DNA of 64,000 bases, taken from assembly GCA_022818135.1 (NCBI GenBank), contig JAFMSR010000018.1, positions 38,397,734 through 38,461,733 on the forward strand, written 5' to 3'. The position numbers and the translations under genes were made by a program. The DNA is from Saxidomus purpurata (Eukaryota; Mollusca; Bivalvia; Venerida; Veneridae). Shown piece by piece: positions 47,582 to 61,479 of the stretch; positions within the stretch are counted from its first letter, which is position 1; every line of letters starts with the position of its first letter. The notes under the pieces were generated by a model. That model was not told the DNA's origin, made no database searches, and worked only from the letters and a program-made list of their open reading frames with translations.

Positions 47582-49697
47582 ATTTGGTGATTTACACGCA
47601 TTCCCAGTGCAGAGCGAAAAGTGGATGCTGCACCAAAAGGCGAGATCTAAGAAGAAACACGGCGGGAGCGAGGAGCCAAACATTGCGCTAATTAGCCACG
47701 GCGCACAACAAAAACAGATTAAAAGGTGTAACTACTTTCTAACCGGTCCAAAATACACTTAAATATTGATTAAATACCCACTGATTACTCCAAATACCTT
47801 GTCATCGACTTGCCTCCATCCTGGAAACGGAAAACAAACAATTTTATGTATTTTTAACCTAGAGAAAACGGAATGTCAAGTTTTATCTGTATTGCTGTTT
47901 ATATATGAAGTTGACTCACTAGAAAGGTAGATTATCATACTACACACGACACTTGACATCTACAGTCATATTTTGTAGCAGCTAGAACAACGGGAAAACA
48001 ATTATTGTTTTTTTTTTTAAATCAATCATTAAAATATCTGATTAACGACTTTTAAATTACCTGATTTCGATCATTCTTAAGAATTTGGGTATTTCTTTTG
48101 TTAACTGATGACAATAACTGCCTTAGCCATACTAATTTTGATTGGTCTAAGATTGTTTAGTATGAGGCCAGGCCTGTCCTTTGTCCAAGTATATTCTTCA
48201 CCGTTATTGACGATTTTGACGTGAAGACACGTTTTCAGTTTTTTATTCTTTGAGAAATGGTGATCTTGCCTGGATTTAATTGAACTGAACTATGGAAAGG
48301 CGGATGGATTTAGTTGATGTGTTAATAGTTATAATGAACTTGATGAATTCTGAACTGTGTGAATATGATAATTCCAATGAACTGTGTTAATTGTGAACTG
48401 TGATCAGGGGATATTTATCAAGTCACCAGTATAGTCATTATTTTTAAGTTTAATTTCTATATCGTGTACGTGTGATCTATATTATATGGCTATGAGATGA
48501 TCATACACAGGCAAACAGACAAGCCTATGATAAAGGATCCAGAAGAAATTAACAAAAAATCAGTGGGAATCATTTCTTTAATTTTGTACTTACTTCAAGT
48601 TGTGTTCATTGCCAGCAGATACTGAAACAGTTATATGCTCTAGTGTTATATGTTCTGAGTTATTTCCTGAGTAGAACACTTTCAAGTCTATAGAGTCAAT
48701 AAGGAATTATACATGTATCAGTGGAGTTCGAATTATGCACTTGTTCTTAGGAGGCAAGACAGACCACATCAATAATTTTCTGTTTAATTTATCATTAAAA
48801 GGTTTTTCTAAAACCAAGCTCTACATGATTAAACAAGCCTAGCCAATGACACTTTGGAAAACAACGGGAAAACAATTATTTGCCATTATTAATCTGCAAG
48901 TCAACACATGTACCAGGTAAGATGAATGCATATAGATGATTAGCCAAACGTAGAGTTAGTTTAAACTCTATTTATTCAAAAGACACAACAGACAATAATT
49001 AACAATGGTCGTGAGAGGATTAGAAAACAAGTGTTTTCAACATTTATATTAACTCTTTTCCAAAAAACGTAGAGTTAATAGTGTTAATCTCTATTACTAT
49101 GGTAAAATATATACTCTTAAAATAATTCAAATCAATGGTAATACTCACGCCATATCAGAGCGTTTTCCACACTCATTTAAACAAAGTCCTAGTCTATATA
49201 GGGTGTTATTTCGAACTTCTGACTTTTAGCACTGTCCTTGAATGACAATGCATATATACTCCGTAAATTTGAAAACATGTTGCCCGTTGGCTGCGACAGC
49301 TGTTTCGTACCCTGAAGGTGCTCGGATAGACCAACGAATCAACTGGGAAAGTTATGACTGAACTACGTTCCTTATAAAACTACTCTAAAATAATATTGAC
49401 TTAAGTTTTTCCGGGCATAGGCCGGTATTGTATTCACATTGACTTCCTTTATCTCGTTGTCTTCACCATATACTACTTTAATCTATCGCGCTATTTGGAT
49501 TGAAGGCCATTTAAAAGCTGATAGGAATTGTAGACTGTGGTTGGTAAATTTAATTATTGAAAGGATTTGAATCAACAAACACCCGAAACCCTCTACTGTT
49601 TGTACATGAAACGGAAACATTGAAATTGTGGCAAATTTGTCATGTATTTGTTCTTGTTACCTACAGGAGCAGTTTCTGAATGCTATTTAAACCTTTG
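47582..49697. other. Gene-free region
   Basis: A GC-richer patch at 47600-47710 is open in one frame (LHQKARSKKKHGGSEEPN) but unsupported. The phrase AACAACGGGAAAACAATTAT occurs twice (about 47987 and 48861). Nothing else seen. Confidence 0.4.
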
Positions 49698-50013
49698 TTA
49701 AAGTGACATTGTGCTCATCTTACTGCACATAGTGCATTTTTGGTGACACTTTTATAGAAGCAATTTTCGGTTGCTGTGCTTTTAAATGTGTTAAATTAAT
49801 GATAATGCCACATTAGTATTTGAAGTTGGTGCTTTAGAAATAAAAAAATCGGACTGATAAAACAATGGTTCCTTTCTTCGCAGTGATCTCCCTTGTGTTG
49901 TTGTAGTTGTTGGTGCAGTGGAAGGGAAGCAACTCCTGCATGCAGTTTTTTCTTCTTCTTAAATTGACTCTCCCAGTCAAAATATTGATAGTATCGTTGT
50001 AATGTCACGTTAA
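49698..50013 (+). mobile_element. TTAA-flanked MITE, family 1, copy 1
   Basis: TTAAAGTGACATTGTGC at the left and, inverted from the right, TTAACGTGACATTAC. The body has GTATTTGAAGTTGGTGC and AGCAACTCCTGCATGCAGTT. TTAA at both ends suggests a piggyBac-type donor family. Confidence 0.7.
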
Positions 50014-51135
50014 CTTCACTCGTGAACACCAAAAGTAGATATTTTCAACTAAAATATCACTTTTGGCGCCCACTCGGTGAAATTACACCGAAACCAACAA
50101 TTATCCTCTATCTAATGAATTACTTTGAAAAACTTGATAGCATTTCATTGATATGACACTTGCGTCTCCAGCTAATATGAAGTAGGATGCGTATCATTTA
50201 TCTTTAAATTGAATCTTTAAAGAGGAAACCTTCAATATTTCACATCATTTGTGATTTAAGATTGTTATTAAAAAAGGTTTGCATGATGAAGACATTTGTC
50301 TATTGGTGCTAGCTGTTTTCTTTTGATTAAAGTGATCAAATGCAATATTTCTGTGATGTAGCGGATAAAGGTTAACAGAAATGGACCATTTTATTTGTCA
50401 TGAACATTTTTAGGAACGTTTTATTATATCGGTCTTCGCTTCTTTGTTTGATTAATCAGGATTGTTTTATCATTACATTTGTGTTTTGTTTTCATTGATC
50501 TTTCTTACGGATTCTGGATATTTTCAACAAAACCCTTGGTCTGCCAGCTTAATTATGCACATGGTAATAGATCAAAGTATTATTGACGGGTTTGTATTAT
50601 ACTCTTTATTTCCACTTTTCAATGATTGACATTAGACAAGAAATTAGATAAACAAGTAGAAGAACGAATATCATAAAAGGAAAGAACATAATATACATGC
50701 ATGGGTATATATAATGTTAAATAAAAATGACTTGATTGGCTAATTTAATTACCAAATTAACTGTACTACAATTGTGCCTGATAAGTAGAACGCTATAAAA
50801 ACTAACTGTACACAGTATAAAATGCAAAAAAATGGGTAATTAATGTTATATTACAACAATAGAACGTCCATTATTATACACAGCATATAGAACACAAATT
50901 TTTACTTGTAGTCTATTAAAATTTAGTACAGAAGAACTGAGTAACTATATGACTGAATTAAAGAAGTTTGATGTCAAAGATATATTGACAAGTAAGTTTT
51001 ATCTTCAACATAGTTTTGTTGATGCGGTAAGGTATCAAGATCCAATAAGCACCGAGCACAATGTCCATTACAACTGCAGTAAAAAATGTAAAGTCATTAA
51101 ATAGCCATATCTGTTATAATGCGACCACCCCGCTA
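50014..51135. other. Gene-free AT-rich region
   Basis: Nothing recognised apart from GTTATAATGCGACCACCCCG at its end, which looks like part of a pogo-type terminus. Confidence 0.4.
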
Positions 51136-51508
51136 TTAAAGGGGCACTCCCTACATCTAGCAGATTATATTCTCGGAACATCGAATCATCGATTATGTGT
51201 TCAATGAACGTAAACGTAAATAATTACAATTTCAAAGAAGAACCTATGGCGAAAAATGCATCATTTTATCACAATTAATCAATATAGAGGCTTTCTGTAA
51301 TAAATCGCATCCACCCATTAATTGTACAACAACAACTCTACATAAATTATTGAATGGTTTACGGTACTGCAGTATATTTTAAACCTCAATAATGTCTGGG
51401 AATGCATAGCTGAAACTTTTAGGTTAAGTTATAATACTTTCAAAGATTCTATTATTTATATTTTGAGGTTATTTGGTTTGGCATCAGTTACAGGGTATGT
51501 CCCTTTAA
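51136..51508 (+). mobile_element. TTAA-flanked MITE, family 2, copy 1
   Basis: Ends TTAAAGGGGCACTCCCT and AGGGTATGTCCCTTTAA are inverted repeats. Inside: GGCTTTCTGTAATAAATCGC. Both flanks (GACCACCCCGCTA and GGCCAGTTTCCTGAAGTCCC...GGGACTTTACTATA) look like halves of one pogo-type terminus. Confidence 0.72.
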
Positions 51509-52055
51509 GGCCAGTTTCCTGAAGTCCCATAGGCGGTCTTATAACAGGGACTTTACTATATCTTATTCAGGACCAGCGAATATTTCTTTTCATGTTTTAA
51601 AAATGATTACCATATCATGAGAATATTCGGTATGCATGAACTGATATCTCTATACTTTCTATTCAATAATAGTATCTTTTGTTTACATATGCTCTTGAAG
51701 TAGATACACATATAATGCTATTATTCAATAGTCCATAATCTCTCTAGTGTCCATTGTTGTCTCGGGATTTTTTGAAGAAATAAAAAACAAACAATACAGC
51801 GCTATATTTCGTGCATGTTCTTTCAATATAAAAAGCAACGTTATTAGGAATGCTTTCATTATACAAATCATAGTCAATTTCGGCAGTAATACATCTTTAG
51901 TGATCATGGATCCGAAAGTTAACTCATTCCTGCACTTTCGTTTTAAAGTCAAGCATAATAAACCCCTTCATATTGTTAATTCAATGCGTTGGTTGGTGCG
52001 ATAAGAGCATTGGAATTAGCAGTATGAAGGGGTTTACTACGCACGGTGAGATTAG

Positions 52056-52495
52056 TTAAAGTGACATTATGCGCATCTTACTGCACGTAGTGTATTTTGG
52101 TGACAGTTTTATCAAAGCAATTTTCGGTTGCTGTGCATTTAAACGTTTAAACTAATGATAATGCCGCATTAGTATTTGAAGTTGGTGCCTAGAAATAAAA
52201 AAAATGGACAAATAAAATAATAATTCCTTTCTTGGCAGTGATCTCCCTTGTGTTATTAGTGTTGTTGCCGGTAGAGATTTCGGCAGTGGAAAGGAAGCAA
52301 CTCCTGCATGCAGTTGTTTATTTCTTAAATTGACTCCCCCAGTCAAAATAGGAAAAGTAATATTTGGAAAGTTATAATTTCGTACTGGTAGCAGGAAGAG
52401 TTTGATGTATTGGGTTAAAAGCTATTATTTCCTCTACTCTTTTTACACACACCTATTTCAGCTGGATTTTTACTTGAAAAAAATGTGCACTTTAA
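52056..52495 (+). mobile_element. TTAA-flanked MITE, family 1, copy 2
   Basis: Begins TTAAAGTGACATTATGCGCA and ends AAATGTGCACTTTAA. It carries the longer 3' part (GTACTGGTAGCAGGAAGAGT) that copy 1 lacks. Confidence 0.75.
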
Positions 52496-54749
52496 TAAAA
52501 GAATTCCCCTAGGGCCTAAATATGTACTTGCCAATGCGACAACCAGTCAAAAAGAAATTTTATGATGAAAAGTTACCACTTGTACTTTTTGGCATTTTAG
52601 GGTACAACATTTTGACTTGACGCTCCACTTTTGGCAAAAATCGTCGTTTTACTGACTTGGCGCTCTGTCGGGTTCTCGTTTTTGTACGGTTTCGTCCTGC
52701 AAAGGCCTCAGCGTGACAAAGTGCCAAAATGGGATAAGCCATTTAAATGTGGCGCAATTTATTTTCCCTAAATATTTTTTGTTAACGCCTCTTTTGGGCT
52801 GGTTGTCATGTTAGCGAGTTCATGTTTTCACACCAAGGCGAGGGGCCACACTTACCAAGTTGGAAATATTTTGTCGTTGGCAATGCGTAAAATTATTTAT
52901 ATGGACTAAATTTTTTTTGACTAAAAAAAAACTTTTTAACACTTGCGTACTGTCGTAGCTGTGACTTAAATAGAAGGGAGCTAACCTGTTTTTAATGACA
53001 GAAAATATAATACACAGTTCAACATCTTATACTTGACATAACGAGGATATTTGGGTCTTGTTACTGTCGCAAGTGGTGGTCGGTGTTTTAACGCATTGCT
53101 ATTCTTATTCTTCACATCTGTTGTTATGATTTAGGAATAAATCTAACTCTTCCATATAGATCTAATTATGATGTCATGTAATATCAAATTAAACATTGTC
53201 AATTCTCTACTGAACTTTTTTTTTATAACCTAGTTGATAGACATAATTCACATGACTTAGTCTTTTTATATACTATGTTATTAACACAAAACTCAGTCAA
53301 GATTGTAACCATATCCGCAATCTTCTCTCATAACAAACTGGGAAATTGTCTTTAAAAAACTCATCAACTCAGTTTTTGGCCGCTCAGATAATATGAGAGT
53401 ACGTTTTCTGCGAAAATACTTGATAAACAAAATAGCCAATGAGTCAGCATCATTATACGAGGTTTTCTAACTACATCAATTTAAATTTTAACTGAATGTG
53501 TAGCTCATCTATTTAGTAGAAGAATAATAATATTAAGAAGGAGTATCTAAAAATAGTCTAAGAGTATAATAATATTATTTTCTAATATATTCTTATATTA
53601 ACAGCTTCAAATGAAACGTATTGAATATTTTTCCCGTAAGATAACCTCTTAAGATTCGCGAATTAATTCGTGTTAACCACATATGATTGGTTATTTAGGC
53701 AGCGTTCTTGATAAATTAACCGTCTTAATCAATGAATGTAAACAAAATGCATCGGACTCGATTATGCATCTACTTCCATTACGGATCCTGACTGTAAAGG
53801 CCTCGAGATACTAGTTGCATACCGTCTAGTCGGAACCAGATACATTTCAGTTTGAGGGAGGAAATGTTTAGGTATATACAATTCAATTATATACCTAGGG
53901 GAAATAAGTATATACTATTTCTGCGTGCCTAATTAATGTACCTGCTTGTAAATGTACTTAATATTTGCTCTTGAGTATATCCTTTTATTTTACCTACATG
54001 CAAAGGGCATCTAATTAGATAAACTTATTGGTGACCTGGTCAAATATTTCCCCAACAAATATTGCTGTAGTCAGTACTGTTCATAAAGAACCTGCTGACA
54101 CCATTTTTGATATTAGTATTCCATTCAATACAATTTACAACGAACAAAGAAAGTCATATTGTATATATCAAATAGGAAAAACGAACCCTCCTATTGATCA
54201 GTCCATTCATTTGTTCGCGGCAGTATGTGCATAGATATTATTTTGTTATTCTATGTTTTCCAAGCAGTGTTTATTGATACGAAAACAATTATGTGCTCAA
54301 AACGATGAAACAAGTGCTATGAAAACTGAGACTATTTAGGTAGGTGGACATTATTCATATAGTATTTTGTTCTTGAACAAACTAAGTTAAGTGTTTGCAT
54401 TGGAGTTGAGCTAACGCTTTCAATACTTAGGCCTAAATAAAAAAGCTACAATTTCTGAACAATAAATATAAAAGTATCCATTTCAAACTGACAATGGTTG
54501 AGTGCGTTTAAAGCTTCGTTTTAGTATCAAATTCTAGATAGTTAAAATCATTCTGAAGAAATGTGATTGAAAATCGCTACCGTCTTTTGAAAATTAAAAT
54601 CCAAGACAAGAAAAATGTCTTAAGATATCTTAAAAAAATTATGTTAGCGATGCTTTTGCTGCTTGAATTTCATTGCAATCACATGTACGTAAAACTGTTA
54701 TAAAATCTACAAGTGACACCATTATTTTCAAATTTCACCGACCGAATAT
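52496..54749. other. Gene-free region
   Basis: 52560-52740 has partial inverted phrases (TTTTGGCATTTTAGG / GTGCCAAAATGGG). A small palindrome TAGGTATATA/TATATACCTA lies at 53869-53897. No genes seen. Confidence 0.4.
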
Positions 54750-55097
54750 TTAAAGATGCACAGATTATATTCTTGAAACATAGATTATGTGTTCAATGAA
54801 CGTAACTTGATAAATAAATACAATTTCAAAGAAGGACCTATGGCAAAAATGTCTCATTTTACCACAATTAATCAATATAGAGGCTTTCTGTAATAAATCG
54901 CATCCACCCATTAATTGTACAACAACAACTATACATAGATTATTGAATGGTTTACGGTACTGCAGTATTTTTTAAACCGCTGATTTTATCGCTAATGACT
55001 GGGAATGCATTGCTGAAACTTTTAATACTTCCAAAGATTATATTATTTATGTTCTGGAAGTTATTTAGTTTGACATCAGTTAAAGGGTATGTCCCTA
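54750..55097 (+). mobile_element. TTAA MITE, family 2, copy 2 (decayed ends)
   Basis: The same body as 51136-51508, including GGCTTTCTGTAATAAATCGC and ATTGAATGGTTTACGGTACT. Left end TTAAAGATGCAC is shortened; right end GTCCCTAAGC has lost TTAA. Confidence 0.7.
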
Positions 55098-55289
55098 AGC
55101 GAATATTTGTATGGTATCTCTTGTTCACCACGAATCAACAACAATTATTGTGTTATCCTGAAGCTGTTGCAACAGCAATTTATCATAATTATAACTTGAT
55201 GCGCAGAATAAGTTTTATAGTGACTATCGATTCTTATAACATCGCATTAATCATACTCCGATGCTTCATTTGTGAATTTTATAAGTTAG

Positions 55290-55910
55290 AGTCGAGACTG
55301 TCTTAGCGACCCCTGTTTTCAGCGACATTCTGTCAACAGCGACTCTTCTATGCTCCTCCCATAACAATTTACTCATAAAATCGCTTGTGATTAGCGACTC
55401 CCTGTCTCGTCCGTCCAGCGACCCTAATTTTTTCTCTGCAAAACATAGTTTCGGACGTCTGCAGCGACTTTTTTAACGGGAGTAAACTTGTACAGTTAAA
55501 AATGAACTAAATAAAAACTGCTTTTTCAATGAAAATAATAAAACCGGACTGATCATGCGCACAATCAATCACTGTACATAGGAAAAAAACCTGGCGAGCA
55601 AAAGGGATATTTAACTCTTGAGCAAAAATTAGAGAACTCGGTAAAGTTGACGAAAATGTTCTTACGTGTTGTCAAGATCAGTTTGATTCAAATCATGAAA
55701 TTCTTCAAAACATTGCAGGTGACTGTGCTATTCAAGAAGACAGTGATGAGGAAGATCTTATGACTGTAACTGAGACAGTGTCTGTCATCGAAGGACTTGA
55801 ATTTGTTCGAAAACTAAAATTTTTGGCATTGAAATTTGGAGATTCAGATTTATTGGATTCTGTGTGTGTAGTAGAAAAAAACTCTAAAAACTTACAGACA
55901 ACATATGGGG
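55290..55910 (+). pseudogene. Internally deleted pogo/Tigger transposase relic
   Basis: A terminal-type region (GTCGAGACTGTCTTAGCGAC, with six AGCGAC motifs from 55305 to 55468) is followed by the start of a CENP-B-type helix-turn-helix (GYLTLEQK, around 55605-55628). The reading frame slips by one base in the A5 run near 55624-55628 and continues as IRELGKVDENVLT. The next stretch, QEDSDEEDLMTVTETVSVIE then LLDSVCVVEKNSKNL, looks like the acidic C-terminal tail of pogo-type transposases. The DDE catalytic middle is missing. Identification is by motif recall, hence moderate confidence. Confidence 0.5.
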
Positions 55911-57307
55911 ATCACTTTGTTTGTCTGTCCACATTAAAGACTGCCAATCTTGTTTTCGCATATATGTCGCATTGCTCCAGTCTCAATATTTCTATTTGCC
56001 AGACCTTTGTCTTTCATCCATCTCATATAGTGCCCCTTGTCCACTGCCTTTTTTTTCCCACGCCATATTTGAAACCGTGACATATTTTAGAAGGATAAAG
56101 AAACCACAGTTACATATGGTATCCATATAGGGGCCAATGTTCACCTTAACTTCCTTTTCTATCAGCACAATCGATGAAGACATTGAACACGGAACTGTTT
56201 AAGTTCGCAATTTGGTAACGGCCAATGAGAATAACGATCCATGAGAATTACCGACATTATGAGAGGCAAACTCGGCTGTATTTGACGTCAATACGAAAGG
56301 TGAGTTCTTTTGTCCTAAATCAGTCTAATACAACTTACTGGTGATTATGATGACGGCTTACTTGTCAGTTTTATACAAAACTGCACAATATAGCTAGGAT
56401 GAGTAGTAGTTTATCACAATCTCATACAATTCGTTCAGTTTAAATATGTAATAGCTCATTCTGTATAGAATGCAAGTTACTTCATCTGCACTTGCGCTAT
56501 AATTTATATGCAACTTAGCAATTTCAATCTGTTATTTATATAGAAAACAACAGACACAACCCATGTACCGGATCATAAGAAAGTTTGCACGAGAAGAAAA
56601 CAATTTTATATTTGAAAAATTTCATCTTGGCTGAAAGGTTATGTTAAAAAGCGTTTTAGATATTTCTTTGAGGCCGAGCTTTACAGTTGTTTTGCCACAG
56701 TTTCAATTAGTCTGGATGAGTATATACAATATTAATAGATATTTGAAAAATAAAAACCACTAAAAATGCTTCCTTTTAAAATTCTATATATATATACATC
56801 TATAACTAAACCTCCCTGTGTATGAAGTTTGCACAATGTACTAACAAATAATTTACTAATTAGAAAGAGTCACAATTATGTTAAAGTCAAATATATAGCA
56901 ATTACCAGACTGTCCTCGCAGAGGCGTTTAACTGTATTCTGCAATAAGACGATTTAGTTTGGGAGAAAGTGTATATTATTTCAAAACTATGATTTGTTCT
57001 CGGCAGGTATATATGCATTTTGCTTAATGGAAACTCAGTAAATTTCAAATATAATCATCATGTTAACGTTTTAAAATTCCCCAGCATCGGATCTGTCCGA
57101 TCGTATAACGGCTTCTACGCCGTGAAACTATTTATGCTAATAGAACCGTTTTAGACTGTTTAATGTTACTCTAGCATGTGCAAGTAATTCAGATTGGCTA
57201 GGATATTGCATCGGTGTCTCTCGGGTGAGTGATATACTAATATTAACTACCTGCAAATTATGAACTTCTCGTTTTTGAAATATTTTCTTATAATCATCAC
57301 AACCATG
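55911..57307. other. Gene-free region
   Basis: AT-rich. Nothing recognised. Confidence 0.4.
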
Positions 57308-57498
57308 CAGGGGAGCGGTGGTATAGAGGTTAAGGTGTCAGCCGCTCATCCCGGATGTTGCGGGTTCAGTGACGACCGTACCTCCTTATATGACACCAGT
57401 ACTGGTTTTTCCAGGAAGCGGACTCGAGAGTGACTCGATAAGCTACAAGCTGTCTTCTCAATCGAGCTGAAATAAATGAGTATAAACTAAACTAAACA
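57308..57498 (+). mobile_element. tRNA-derived SINE, same family as the 3241 copy
   Basis: A-box-like GCGGTGGTATAGAGG, B-box-like GCGGGTTCAGTGA, then GACACCAGTACTGGTTTTTC, CTCGAGAGTGACTC, and a tail CAATCGAGCTGAAATAAATG ending in TATAAACTAAACTAAAC. Confidence 0.8.
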
Positions 57499-59205
57499 AC
57501 CATGACTATACAACGAATTAATACGTTTGCAAAATATACAAGTAATTCGCCAGATTTTTATTATGACTCTTCTGCTCGATTCACTCTTTCGATTTATTTA
57601 ATTTAGCCACCAATCACTTTCATATACTCAAAATCGCACCGACCTTCTTTTTTACGATAGTTTTTGTTTCTGCATAACACTAGTATAAATGTAGGTACCG
57701 AAAAATGTATAATTCTATTCATAAATATATATGTGATGTTTGCATATTATGTTGATAATGATATACATTTTTTTTCAATTAACTTGTCATTTATGAAAAT
57801 GACATATTTCTCTTCAATTGAATTATGTGTTTTTTTCGTATCCCTTGATATCAAAACAGAGACAAACCCCCAACAAGTAAAAGGCAGACATAAAGAAGTT
57901 TACTACATTTAATTAACGATGTAATTCATTTATATCTAATATACATGTATAATGAGAAGATCCCAACCTGTTGGGGGTAAAACATGTAAAACAGACAGGG
58001 TATATTTTAGTTCTTATTTAAAGACTATATAACATACATTTTGCTATCAGCAAACTGATATAAAAAAGTAGAACACCAGGTTATCTTGCACATGTAACAT
58101 TTAAATGAGTAAGAGCCGGGGATTATTTTAGAACGGTAGCCATTATTTTGATAAGCTGCACCGTTTAAAAATTGATAATTTTATGACCTAACTCTAAATT
58201 TAACCAACGCAGACGACAAATACAATTGATTGAGTCGTTGTTTTAGAAGTTTTAAAGTATGTCTGTAAAATAAAGGAGTTCTCTCACAGATATTGACCTT
58301 CTTTCGCATAAACAAGACACAGAAGAAACACGGTTAAAGTAGCTTTAAGTAAACGGAAAAGATGGAGGTTTTTATACAGTGAAATATTGAGGTTTACAAT
58401 AATAGTATAAAACTATGAACTTATTCATAAAATAATACGAATGAAATAAATATTACACTATGATAAAACATAAAAAAACATCCTATATTGAATTCAGTTA
58501 TGAAAAGTAAAATAGCAATCTATAGTAGGTATAGTATAGTAAATAAACGAACAATGTGAGTCAGTGCCGGGTAATTGTGTAATTGTTGACATTTGCGGGC
58601 GTCATATATTTTCCAACGTAGTAACATAATAGCACAGTCATTATATGATCTTATTCTATAGCATTTTAAACTCTGGAGCGATATTTGTGTGAAACTGGTT
58701 GATATTTGATTTATATGCAGGTCTAATATATATGCACTGGACAACCCTATCTTATCTGCTTTTTATTTGGACATATGACCAACTTTGTTCCAGCAAATTA
58801 AAAGCATATCTTATAATAAGATAATTCGAAACAAATTCTTTCTTAATTTAATAAAATCACAATTTGGTTATCAAATAGGTACATGTACAGAATATTTGCA
58901 CAAAAAGCCAGATAGCCTAGCATATTTCAACACAACCTAGACCGAAATTGAATTAGAGAGGTCCATAAAATGCATTGTGAGTAGCCAAATTGTAAACGTG
59001 ATCTGTGAAATAGCAGCGTTTAGGTTGCGTTATCAGTGAACACTTACAGTTTGTGCAACGTTATCGGCTATGCCAAACATTAAGCAGACCTGCATTCTAT
59101 CTGTTTATCATTATACAGTGTATTGTTTTTATATTTTAAGTATACTTCCCAAAATATGTATGACTTGCTTCTCAATGTTTTGTTAAATATTTTCAATTAC
59201 TGCTC
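57499..59205. other. Gene-free region
   Basis: AT-rich. A short hairpin CCCAACCTGTTGGG at 57963-57976 is the only structure noticed. Confidence 0.4.
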
Positions 59206-59499
59206 ATCATTTAAACTTTCCAAACATTACTTTTCCTATTTAGACTGGTCAGGAGTTGCTTCCTTTCCACTGCCGAAATCTCTACGAACAACAACGACAA
59301 CACAATGGAGATCACTGCGAAGAAAGGAACTATTATTTTATTCGTCAGATTGTTTTATTTCTAAAGCACCAACTTCAAATACTAATGCGGCATTATCACT
59401 AATTTAACACATTTAAATGCACAGCAACCGAAAACTGCTTTTATAAAACTGTCACCAAAATACACTAAGTGCACTAAGATGCACATAATTTCACTTTAA
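59206..59499 (-). mobile_element. TTAA MITE, family 1, copy 3
   Basis: Inverted copy, ending GATGCACATAATTTCACTTTAA on plus. Body phrases match copies 1, 2 and 4. The left end is truncated near TTTAAACTTTCC. Confidence 0.72.
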
Positions 59500-59815
59500 T
59501 ATTTATAATTATTTTTCTGTATTTACGACTAGGTCAGATCATGATCGTCCTCGATATCCTTGCAGCGGTCATGATCTGCACTGTTCGCTCTTCAGTCAAT
59601 TAAGTTTCAGTGAGCATTCCTTCTGAACAATTGATAAATCCATTTTAGAAATCCAACTAGGTTTTATCACCTCAAAAATCAGACGATTGGATGGATAGAT
59701 GTAATATTTTATTTATATTTTAATACATGTATCAGATAGGCGCAACACTCCATCTTTAGGTATAATTATACTATATTTTTGTATTTTAACCAGACTGATG
59801 TTTACCATTAACTAG

Positions 59816-60154
59816 GTAAATTATTGCGGGAATATAAACTTGGAACAAACTTTTGCAAAGCATTTTATGCATGCCATAAAACATCTTTATTTCTATGAAA
59901 TCCCCGGAGAAGACACACGCTTTGCAAATCAATGTACATACATCAAAAAGAATGACGAATATACTAGTGAGGTTTATAAATATTCTTCTGCAGACAGGAA
60001 GACTTTCTACCCAATTCCCAATATAGTTTTAAAGTTCTTATTAAATGTTGGTGTTACTTCTGGAATGCTAAGAATTCAGTACCCGCCTTATGAACAACTT
60101 GCGAGATCATTTCACTTTCAAATAGTTTCAATTGAAATAAAAAAATATATATAA
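59816..60154 (+). other. Unassigned open frame
   Basis: About 112 open codons after a TAG, containing YFYEIPGEDTRFANQCTYIK and ending EIKKYI. No domain recognised. The ATG-initiated part starts at about 59870. Longer than expected by chance in such AT-rich DNA, but with no supporting neighbours. Confidence 0.2.
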
Positions 60155-61479
60155 ACACACACCAACACGAAAAACAAAGGCTATATTGAAAATTTGACAT
60201 AAGTAAAAACGTAAACCTCGGAGAAACTGATGATTAATTTTGATTACAACTCCATGAATTTCAAACATCTCTGATCCCTAGTTCCATCAGTATAGAAATT
60301 AAGTCTTTTGTTTAGTGCTATAAATTTTCATATTTTATTTTCATATTACAGTTTTGTGTTGGTGTTTGTTTGGTTTTTTTTTTGGTGTGGAGTGAGGTGT
60401 GCAGGGGGTGGGGGTAATGGATTAGATTTTTTCTTCTCTGAGTGCCTAGATACGACTTAATGCATAAAATTAAATTTCGAAAAAAAAAATCTAAATTTTA
60501 CGCAGATGATACAATAACAGTAAGCATGTCAAACTTTCCAAAACAACAACAAAAATAGAAGAAGAAAAAGAACCAGGTAGATGAAAGTTAAAGCATTATC
60601 ATGCCTCTTAAATAGTAGTTCTTTAAAGCTTGAGATAGCAGCGAAAATTTCCTTGAGCTATCAGTGAGAATTCTTCAATCGTCGATATCCTATGCTAGAG
60701 TTTGCACTACTGTTTATTAGACTGAAGTGATTCCAGGTTTTGACAGGTGGGTTCAGCATGAACGTCAAATTAATGTTAACAAAATCAAGCAAAGCTATTT
60801 TTGACATAAATTGGGATTTACTGTTCCCATGTAGTATTTCAGTTAAATTCAGGTGCATATCAGAAAACTTAAAAGATACTTTAATTACATGTAACAAATA
60901 CGAGAGACTTTTTAAGATGCTGTAATATATACAAATCAGCTGTACGAGAAACAGGAAATTATTCAGACGGATGAAATTATAGGTTAAACACGAACTTGCT
61001 AGTCTGACAAAGATAAGGTTTAAAATTAGATTTTGACAGTCGACAAAATACGTTTATTTTAATTTTGACGGTCAACAAACGAAGGTAGGTTTTCAGCAAT
61101 TAAATCTCATAGCAAATAAATAAAAGTTTGAAATCTCCTGTCAAGCAAGTGAAAGACACATAGCGTCTTTAATTTTCATTATACAACGAAACAATTTATC
61201 ATTCTTAAACACACGGACTGAAACCTTTACAAGAAATCCAATGCTTTTAGAAATCAAGACTTGGAATTTTCAATCTGTTGAAAAAGCGGCGTAGTTTATT
61301 TGTTTATTCCAGCTCACCCAGTTACATGTTTTTACATACAATAATCAAGCACATGTACCAATAAAAATATAATAGTAAATGGCCATTCTGAAACAGAATT
61401 ATAGGAGCCTAATTATAAGTCATATATTATCAACTAAAAATCCAATGTGGCCTTATCATATGAAATTTATCACATAGAG
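60155..61479. other. Gene-free region
   Basis: G/T-rich tract at 60355-60420. Nothing else recognised. Confidence 0.4.

Noticed and set aside
57664..57912. 82-codon hydrophobic frame
   Set aside because: AT-rich Phe/Ile/Tyr composition, no signal or family features.
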